A stretch of 64,000 nt of DNA from Diphasiastrum complanatum (taxonomy: Eukaryota; Streptophyta; Lycopodiopsida; Lycopodiales; Lycopodiaceae). Below, in pieces: positions 56,641 through 64,000 of the stretch (position 1 is the stretch's first letter; every line of letters begins with the position of its first letter). The notes beneath the pieces are model-generated. The model made no database searches. It saw only the letters and a program-made list of their open reading frames with translations, and was not told the origin of the DNA. A program made the translations under genes and the position numbers. The stretch lies in assembly GCA_029204225.1 (NCBI GenBank), contig CM055108.1:19286279-19350278 (forward strand). Direction: 5' to 3'.

Positions 56641-57500
56641 ATTGCTATTTCTAAAATGAGAGATGAGACAATTAAAAGCTTGAGTTTGAAAAAACTCTCA
56701 TCTAATTTCTCGTTCCATGTAATTGGAGGGCTAGGGCTACCATTCTAGATTTTGACTACCTTTGATATATTATTAAGAGAGACGGCAAATTTTTGAATCT
56801 CTTCATTAATTTGCAAAAATAAGATGGTGAATTCCAAAAATGATTTTGAGTTTATGAGTGGTTTTAGGGACTGGCCATTCTACTACAATCTTTACCTTGT
56901 CCTCGTCAATTTTAATTCCTTCTGTAGTGATATTATGGACAAAGTAAATAAATTTCACGCTTAGAATCTTTAGCAAAAAGCTTCTCTCAGTTGCCATTTT
57001 CTTATGAGAAATGCAAGTATTTTTTTTTCTCAACTAGCAAATTTAACCTGGCTCATGCACAAAAAATTTAAAAGCACAACTCATAAAAATTAATCGATTT
57101 TCTATTAATAATGTTGCTTAATCGATGCATTGTCATTGAGAACCTGCTAATTTTTCAAGCAACGCTAAAAAATGTAGTGTCTTAATGCATAAGCTTCAAT
57201 TAGCTATAGTGTTCCCTTACCTAGTGAGAAAAAGTTCATTCCCTTTCCCCCACCCCTTCCCTTGAGTTCAAGCATCTTCTCACTTTGGCCAAGAACTAGG
57301 GACTGCAACCAGCGAGTTGTTAGGACTTGAAAGACTGTCATATGAAGAACTATGTTAGCTATTTGTCACCATACAAATCCAAGACATAATAATGTATGAC
57401 TAAAGAGCACTAGCAAAATGTGTCTGTGCCCAACTCCCTTTAGAAAAACGTTACCAATGCACCCCTCAAGGTCTTCAAAACTGAGTTGCAGCGGATCATG
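56641..57500. other. No recognisable gene
   Basis: The frame 57033-56806 (minus) has GIKIDEDKVKIVVEWPVPKT, similar to the Gypsy RT-RNase H connection (I..DP.K...I..WP.P), which suggests a short Gypsy fragment. Nothing else is recognisable. Confidence 0.5.
56830..57010 (-). pseudogene. Short Gypsy reverse-transcriptase connection fragment
   Basis: On the minus strand VHNITTEGIKIDEDKVKIVV and EWPVPKTTHKL match the segment after the Gypsy RT palm (GH.IS..GI..DP.KV..I..WP.P.....L). Less than 200 bp survive, with no catalytic motif. The assignment rests on this one motif. Confidence 0.7.
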
Positions 57501-57720
57501 ATCTGTTGGAAAAACGATCCGGATCGCTAGCGATCCGAGACCAGAAACTGTCCCGGACCACAAAAAATTTGCAATTATTTTCTATTGTGGAGGGATCCCC
57601 ACAACTAGTTGCAATAAATGACCAATGAATAACAGCAGAAATACTGAAGCAGATACAAATGAAATGATTGGCCAATGTTATATCTGCAAACACAATTTGC
57701 TTCAGTATTTGATTAAAGTG
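57501..57720. repeat. 18-bp perfect palindrome in a gatccg-rich stretch
   Basis: cggatcgctagcgatccg (57520-57537) is self-complementary. Related gatccgg phrases recur at about 57801 and 57837. No function seen. Confidence 0.85.
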
Positions 57721-59345
57721 ACTAGCAGGTATTGGGGATTAACTATCTGAAATCAAGCAATAAAACTGCTCTTTTGAAATCCTTTCACATATTACCCATA
57801 GATCCGGAATGCGATCTGGACCGCATTTCGGACGGTGATCCGGGATTTCCCATTAGGGTTTCCCAGAACGCAATTTTTTTTTTTAAACTTGCCATCTTTG
57901 CTTCAAAACAACAAGGTTGGCTTCCAAAAATCCATTTGCGGCTAAAAATTCGTCTACGGTCAGAAATCTGTGTGTAGATTTTTAAAAAAAGAAGAGAAGA
58001 GAAGCAAGCCAAATTTTTTAGAAGAAGGGCTTACAATTTCATTCTTTAGTTTCAATTTCATTACTCTGTCTTTTTGCATGGTTTTATTGACAACATATGC
58101 TCTTAATCAATAGCTTATGTAGGAGTAAAAAAGTTTTAGATGTCTTTTTTGAAAAAAGCTTTTATACATCATAATCAACACTTTTAAACAAGCATGAATC
58201 ATCATTTCTTTCAAAAGCTACTAAACTGATCTTTGATAGTAAAAACCTTAGTACATTTCTTGCAAGAAATCACACTTTTAAAAAACAGAAACAAATAATC
58301 CACAATGTAGGAGAGATGTTAATCCAGCAACATGTAGCTAGTACTCACAAAAATCAAGCTCTGGCCTATGGATATATTTGTACCCTCCAAGGCTCTAGGA
58401 TACATTGTGCATATAGAAGTTTACAATGGTGGGCCGAACCTCATCTAGAAACACAAGTCTCTAATTCTATCAACAATGTAGTAGGCCAAGTTTGAGGCTA
58501 CATCGCAAGAAAATTTCTGTTACCCAACTTATCACAATATCCTTGACAAAGAGCGTTGTTCAAAACTTATATGTATCCAAGGTGAGCTGGTTGAGTTGGC
58601 CATGAGAAAGATTTTTCATGATGTAGATATCTTTGGAGGTTATCTGGGAAGGGCATTACAACCATAAAAGTTTGGGCAACCTCCTTCGGCAGGCCATTAT
58701 GCCTTGAGCAATGAAGTGGGGTTTACTAAAGTCCTAGGACCGGGGCTGTCCCTTTGACCTTGCTCGAGGCCTAAACACTATGTGTGTCCCCATCCCACTC
58801 TATCTTATCACAAAAGGAAAATTTAAGTCTTATATATGCTTTAGAGCCAAAACAAAATTATATCCAACACTAACTTATAAGTGTGCAATATGCACATAGC
58901 TCATAAACTTAAAAGTTGTATCATAGATTATTAAGTTCTTCATGTACCATATAATTCTATGAGTGATTACAAACTTCAATCATGAAACACGGTAGATGGC
59001 CTTGTAAGGTAACTTGGTACAATACTAAGTCTTCATGACATCCATTAAAAATTTCTAGGCTTTTTATTTATTTTCTAACTTGAAGACTTGAATTCACTTC
59101 AAATAGTCACATCTTAGATAAAATGTTGTCAAGCAATATGTCATTTTAAAAGTGATAAAAATTAAATCAATTCAATTGAAAACATTGCAATTTGTGAGTG
59201 GTAGTGTAGCCTTAGCTTTCGCCTTAGTATTGTAGTTGATTAGAAATTCATGCAATGGCTAACACAACACCATGTGGTTGAAAGTTGAAAGATAGAGACT
59301 AATGGGTTTATACTTTAAAGTAAGCAAAAGATTTCAATACTAAAT
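57721..59345. other. No recognisable gene
   Basis: AT-rich sequence with short frames (57732-57977, 58012-57785) without motifs. Confidence 0.4.
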
Positions 59346-59351
59346 GCCCAT

Positions 59352-59480
59352 CCAAGGCTCTAGATTAAGTAAGAGAGTGTCAACATTGGACAAAGAGCAC
59401 CTTGCATTTAATGCCTGCATCCAATGGTCCACATTAAGCAAGAGAGTGTTAATGTTGGATGAGCACCTGGCATGTGAGGC
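59352..59480. repeat. ~69-bp tandem duplication
   Basis: Two diverged copies starting at about 59352 and 59421 share ccaa.g.tc.a.attaag.aagagagtgt, then gag/gcacct. A third distant copy lies near 60040-60090. Both strands are non-coding. Confidence 0.75.
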
Positions 59481-59484
59481 ACGT

Positions 59485-60100
59485 TGAGCCTTCAAGGCAC
59501 TGCCTTGCTTTTTGGCCCCAACCCAATGTCATTGCGCCATGTGGCATGGGCAGGGCCAGCAAATGCCCACCAGAAATTTAAAATTTTTGGTGGGCCTCAA
59601 AATCCCCATGAACCTGGGTGCACATAACCCCCGATGCACGAGGCAAAGTCTTTGGGCATGTTTCTGTGAATAAAAAATTAATTTTTTTAAATTAAAACAA
59701 AACGTGTGGTTGTGATTAAGCTGGGGCCAAAATTGGCAGTGTGTCCAAGATGTAGGGATGTAAGGCATGTGCATGACCTAGCTCAAAGAGAAACTCAAGC
59801 TCCGGAGGTAGACTACCTTCGGAGGCAACCGTTGCCTACTTTGAGTTGACTGATCCAATCCTCCTTTGCTTGCTCCTCGTGGCTTGCCCTATAGAAAAAT
59901 GTCACACATGGCAGTGGTAGGTGCTTCCTTCGACATGTGGCTGACCTCCACATTTCATGAGGTTGCCTCTCGAGGCAACTTACTCCATGTGGCCTTGTTG
60001 AGCTATTGAGAGAGACAGAGGTCATCACCAACATTTGAAGGTGTAGGTTAAGTATAGAGTGTTAATGCTACATGAGTGCCCAAAGTCTAAGGCATGAGCT
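59485..60100. other. No recognisable gene
   Basis: Moderately GC-richer sequence. Minus-strand frames at 59774-59529 and 60034-59813 have no motif. Confidence 0.4.
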
Positions 60101-60102
60101 GA

Positions 60103-60112
60103 CATGGAAGGA

Positions 60113-60156
<44 letters not shown>

Positions 60157-60208
60157 AATAAAGAAAGAAAGAAAGAAAGAGAAAGAAGGAAAGGGAATAG
60201 GGTTGAAT

Positions 60209-60286
<78 letters not shown>

Positions 60287-60292
60287 AAGGCA
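60103..60292. repeat. (GA)n-(GAAA)n-(GT)n-(GA)n microsatellite
   Basis: ga dinucleotides pass into gaaa repeats, then about 20 gt repeats, then ga again. It lies ~550-740 bp before the phosphate-carrier start codon. GA/CT tracts are common in plant 5' regions; a role here is only possible. Confidence 0.95.
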
Positions 60293-60329
60293 ATAGGTCA
60301 CAATAAACTAGGGGTCGGAGAGGGCTTTA

Positions 60330-60357
60330 TTAGGGTTAGGGTTGTGTTAGGGTTTGG
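60330..60357 (+). promoter_or_regulatory. Telo-box-like motif upstream of the phosphate carrier
   Basis: ttagggttagggtt and a second tagggttt lie ~500 bp before the ATG. They match the plant telo-box (AAACCCTAA on the other strand), an element found in promoters of housekeeping and growth-linked genes. A small interstitial telomeric repeat is the alternative. Confidence 0.45.
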
Positions 60358-60439
60358 TGGTGGGGAGGGGGAAAAGTAGCGCGATCTTGACTAGCGAGAA
60401 AAAGTCAGAAGAGACGGCTTCAGCTTGAGCTTGCGCTGG

Positions 60440-60847
60440 CGTTGCTGCTCGAGCTTGCGCGCCGCCGGTTGCTACTGCTCTGGATCGTCGAAGGAGATGA
60501 ATTCTCATCCGCGCAATTGCGACTCTACATTCCAACCTTAAGGATCACGCAGTTTCTGCAGCTCCTATTATTATTGCAGTGCGAGGAAGAATTTCCTGTT
60601 TGTGGGTTGATTGCCTCTCGCATCTTCTCGCTACTTGTCTTGTCCCTTGGCATAGTTCCAGCTCCCTCTTTGTCTTTCTCAGCCTTTTTCCTTTCTGAGA
60701 TACATACTTAAAGGCTGCCTCACTGTCTGTCTCTGTAGCTGATCTCTTGTGCTGCAGATCTTATCATTGAGTGAGTTGTGATCTGTGAAGTGGGTGCGGG
60801 ATTGTGCCTGCATCTGAGATTGTTTAGATTTGCTCGATTTTCCATCA
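60440..60847 (+). other. Probable phosphate-carrier promoter / 5' UTR
   Basis: GC content rises toward the gene, and CT-rich stretches and cag sequences (for example gtgctgcag at 60751-60759) would allow a leader intron. No clear TATA box. The start of transcription cannot be fixed. Confidence 0.35.
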
Positions 60848-61966
60848 ATGGCTTCTCTAGATCTGGAGGCGCAATGCCGTGCATCTGCGCTTCCTGGACA
60901 TCTCTATTCCTTCGGCAAGGCCATGCGTCTTCCTTTAGAGGGCATTACGTCTGGATCGATGACGGTGGGTCACCAGGAGCGCAGAAGCATGATGGCATCT
61001 CAGGATTTGCAGGCAATTAACAAATCCAGTGGGTTTTTGATCCCATCCCCCAGCGAGCCTGCCAAGGGAATCAAGCTTTACAGCTCTAAATTCTATCTCG
61101 CCTGCACAGTGGGAGGCATCCTTGCCTGTGGGCCGACCCACACTGGAGTGACTCCATTTGATGTAGTGAAATGTAATATGCAGATCGATCCCATCAAATA
61201 CAACAGCATTACGGGTGGGTTCAAGACTGTGGTGCAGGAGCAAGGCCTGGCGGGGTTGATGCGCGGCTGGGTGCCTACTTTCCTGGGCTACAGCTTCCAG
61301 GGAGCTTGCAAGTATGGCTTCTACGAATACTTCAAGAAATTCTACGCCGACTTAGCTGGCCCTGAGAACGCTGCCAAGTACAAAACAGTTATCTATCTCG
61401 CAGGCTCTGCTTCCGCAGAATTCATTGCAGACATCGGTCTGTGCCCAATGGAAGCTGTGAAGGTGAAGGTGCAGACGCAGCCAGGATTTGCTAAAGGATT
61501 ATCGGATGGGTTGCCGAAAGTAATTGCTGCAGAGGGCGTGGCAGGTCTGTACCGAGGGATAGGTCCTCTGTGGGCGCGTCAGATCCCCTACACCATGATG
61601 AAATTTGCCACATTCGAGAACACAGTGGAGGCTCTGTACAAGTACGTGGTGCCCAAGCCCAAAGAGAAATGCTCCGGCACTGAGCAGCTGGGCGTCAGTT
61701 TTGCTGGTGGATACATTGCAGGTATAGCCTGCGCAATCGTCTCTCATCCCGCTGACAATTTAGTCTCTTTCCTCAACAATCAAAAGGGCGCCACTGTGGG
61801 CGATATTGTCAAAAGTGTCGGCTTAATGCCGCTCTTTGTCCGCGGCTTACCTCTGAGGATCGTGATGATTGGAACTCTCACAGCTGCCCAGTGGAGCATC
61901 TACGACTCTTTCAAGCTCTTCGTTGGGCTGCCAACCACAGGAGGCCATAGTGCCGAGGAACATTAA
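60848..61966 (+). CDS. PHT3: Mitochondrial phosphate carrier, 372 aa, single coding exon
   Basis: Inner-membrane carrier of the mitochondrial carrier family that brings phosphate into the matrix for ATP synthesis. ATG 60848 (catcaATGGCT) gives 372 residues, close to the ~375 of plant orthologues; the TTG 18 bp upstream is not a likely start. Residues 1-75 are a basic, Ser-rich N-terminal extension. Three repeats follow: TPFDVVKCNMQ (102-112), CPMEAVKVKVQTQ (199-211) and HPADNLVSFLNNQ (300-312), each with the carrier signature at the end of the odd-numbered helix. GGILACGPTHTGVTPFDVVK and GYSFQGACKYGFYEYFK are typical of phosphate rather than adenine-nucleotide or dicarboxylate carriers. The C-terminus ends HSAEEH. 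No intron interrupts the CDS, unlike the multi-exon orthologues known from seed plants. Confidence 0.96.
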   Translation: MASLDLEAQCRASALPGHLYSFGKAMRLPLEGITSGSMTVGHQERRSMMASQDLQAINKSSGFLIPSPSEPAKGIKLYSSKFYLACTVGGILACGPTHTGVTPFDVVKCNMQIDPIKYNSITGGFKTVVQEQGLAGLMRGWVPTFLGYSFQGACKYGFYEYFKKFYADLAGPENAAKYKTVIYLAGSASAEFIADIGLCPMEAVKVKVQTQPGFAKGLSDGLPKVIAAEGVAGLYRGIGPLWARQIPYTMMKFATFENTVEALYKYVVPKPKEKCSGTEQLGVSFAGGYIAGIACAIVSHPADNLVSFLNNQKGATVGDIVKSVGLMPLFVRGLPLRIVMIGTLTAAQWSIYDSFKLFVGLPTTGGHSAEEH

Positions 61967-62700
61967 CATATCAATCCATCTTTCCCTGCCAGCAGCAAAC
62001 TTCTCATCTCTGGTGCTTCAGATCATCTGTTGCTGACAGCTTTTAGCTTCAGAGCAGAGATCTAGTAGTAGTTACATATGAGGAAGTCACTGCAAAATAA
62101 GCTGGCAAATCCTTGAAGAAGCTACATCAGGCTGGAAGCTCCTCCAAGTCTCAGTAGCAGCTCTAAAGATTTTGCCACTAATTCAGTATGTATTTTTTGT
62201 TCATAGGGCCATTGGTTTCTAAAGGAGATAATCTAGTGATTCTGCTAGTTTAATCTCTGGATTCAGTCTATTTGCAAGGTTACTGATTTTTTTATTCTCG
62301 AATTCATAAATCAGTGCTGTAGTAAGTTTTGAAATCTTCCAGGATATGGCTCCTTATAAAACTTTTGCTGATCCATATTTCTGTAAATAGAAAGAGTTTG
62401 CATTTGATAAAGATGAGCTTAACTGCTGCATTAATTGCTGCAGTTATTATAAATTCTTAAATAGATGGGATTTCAAGATCAATTTTGTGGGTTGCCTGAA
62501 GTCTGCTCTTTTAGCTCCAAGAAATCTGATGTTGGCAGAAATAATCAAACATCTCTATATTGTTCTCTTCAATTCTGGAATTTAATTGTGCAAAGGCTTA
62601 TACAAATGATTTATGTAACATCAACCTGATTATATTAGTTCTGAGCTTAGCATTACTCCAACATAATGAATCTTCTTATGAGGTCAACATGACAGAAATT
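61967..62700 (+). other. Probable 3' UTR and downstream sequence
   Basis: Non-coding sequence after the TAA stop. Several AT-rich stretches could be polyadenylation signals (for example aataagc near 62096), none clear. No further gene seen. Confidence 0.35.
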
Positions 62701-63125
62701 AGAGAATAGCTGCCATGAATCAGAGAATTATCAAAATATACATACTCTAGTTAAGTACACTTAGCAAGCACCAACTAGCCAAACTCCGAGCTTCACAATC
62801 CAAGTGATCCTAGGGGCTTAGTTTGGCCTCTTTGAATTGGGGTGCTTTTACACTTATTTGCCTTTGCAAGCGCAGCCAGCAACATCACTTCCCACTTGCC
62901 TCTCAAACAACTCTAGTGGCAAGCGTTGGTGGAGGTTGACATGCCGCCACTCTTTTACACTATGGAGAATGTGTGGCTCGCATTGCCCCCATGTTGCAAG
63001 CTCAAGATGTCACCTCACATGTCACATAGGGGGGGGCATGTGAAGCGTAATGTGAAAGGGGTAGTGGCTCATTTGCCCCAGTGTATCACCAAATCAAATT
63101 CTAACACATGGTCATTCAGACTTGT
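62701..63125. other. No recognisable gene
   Basis: Two overlapping frames (62837-63043 and 62926-63267) have no motif and the second runs into the microsatellite. Confidence 0.4.
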
Positions 63126-63126
63126 T

Positions 63127-63128
<2 letters not shown>

Positions 63129-63197
<69 letters not shown>

Positions 63198-63200
63198 GGC
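63129..63200. repeat. (CT)n followed by (CACTCT)n microsatellite
   Basis: About 18 ct dinucleotides, then five to six hexanucleotide cactct units. Confidence 0.95.
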
Positions 63201-64000
63201 ACATTCATGCAATCACTATTTGTTTATGAGACTTCCCATTGCAATCATTAACCTCGAGAACAATTGAAGTATACTACCTCTTGCACTTGAAATCTTAATC
63301 TTCTATTGAAGAGAAGGCCCTTCATGAAAATAGGAACATACATGGACTTGATTCTAGTCACCAAAACAAGGCCAAAGTAATTGGCACATGATGGAGGAAC
63401 TATCTACTAAACTAAAAGTTAAGCAAACAAAAGAGGAACTTCAATGTCATTCTGAAAGATCATCAATTACTGACATTATCTCAAATTAGAATCAAAGTTT
63501 CAAAGTTGCTCCTTAGATCATAGTTTTTGATTGTTTCGTATAAACCTCTTGATTTTAAACTAAAGTGTGCACCAAATTTAACCATCCTTTCTCTTTTTTG
63601 TTGGATGAGTGATTATGAACCATTTACGTGCTTCTTCGAGTGTCTCCTTCAAAAAGTATTTTGTTCCAAGATTTCTAGATGCTTTACATTATAGAAGGTT
63701 TTGCCACAACCTACGATTCTCCTCATATACGCTTAAGCGAAGTTTTGCACATGATGATATAGTGAAGTTTTGCACATGTTGATATCAAGTTCCCCACATC
63801 CAAATCATCAAGCATTTTTGTAAGGACTCATGATAAGGAACAAATTCTCAATGGTTTCCTCTTAATTGCACAAATACACCATGGAATGGTGAAATCACTT
63901 TTGGCGCACTCCGAACACTTTCTCTACTGCAATCACTTTGTTTTGTGGTACCGTACTTGCAGGTACAGTCCGGGTGCCCTTCGTTTGGAGGTTATAGTCT
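63201..64000. other. No recognisable gene
   Basis: AT-rich sequence. A short local repeat (gaagttttgcacatg) occurs at about 63739 and 63764. No motif. Confidence 0.4.

Noticed and set aside
60068-60301. Ser/Leu/His-rich minus-strand ORFs
   Set aside because: They translate the GA/GT microsatellite.
60830-60847. Phosphate-carrier start at the TTG upstream of ATG 60848
   Set aside because: A plant nuclear gene is expected to start at ATG; the ATG at 60848 gives the usual plant length and MAS-type start.

Overview
This is a nuclear segment of a land-plant genome, AT-rich and dominated by transposable-element debris and simple repeats. The plant assignment rests on two intact genes: a sucrose-phosphate synthase in the plant four-part arrangement (13 exons, minus strand, 44493 to 38588) and a mitochondrial phosphate carrier of the plant PHT3/MPT type (single-exon coding region, plus strand, 60848 to 61966). 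Copia primer-binding sites of the plant TGGTATCAGAGC type and a TNP2-like CACTA transposase agree. The sequence does not fix the lineage. The short SPS introns in a repeat-rich background and the uninterrupted carrier CDS could suit a seed-free plant, but that is a guess.

Layout. 1-7 kb: no gene; a compound short-unit repeat array (1.3-2.6 kb) and microsatellites. 6.7-10 kb: a decayed plus-strand Copia element. 10.9-16.2 kb: a minus-strand Copia element whose 5' end is cut by a second LTR element consisting of two ~0.94 kb LTR-like repeats around a scrap of reverse transcriptase. 16.3-19.5 kb: an unusual AT-microsatellite zone with a 21-bp minisatellite, a long inverted repeat and at least four copies of a GC-rich palindrome. 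20.5-24.9 kb: a deleted Copia element with a 353-codon chimeric ORF. 25.7-28 kb: a CACTA-type element with candidate subterminal repeats and a broken TNP2 transposase. 30.3-31.4 kb: a Gypsy 3' end. 33.6-35.9 kb: a second copy of the 20.5-kb Copia family. 38.6-46.2 kb: the SPS gene and its probable leader region. 46.3-50.1 kb: GC-rich islands and a cluster of palindromes and fold-back repeats. 50.9-56.6 kb: a Copia protease scrap, two related Gypsy gag remnants and a third member of the 20.5-kb Copia family. 60.1-62 kb: the phosphate carrier, with purine-rich microsatellites and a telo-box-like motif upstream. The remainder has no recognisable gene.

The two host genes belong to different compartments: cytosolic sucrose synthesis and mitochondrial phosphate import. 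Nothing in the sequence ties their regulation together. I found no tRNA, rRNA, CRISPR or bacterial-type feature. The least explained structures are the palindrome and fold-back cluster at 48.9-49.4 kb and the GC-palindrome plus 21-bp-repeat zone at 16.3-19.5 kb.
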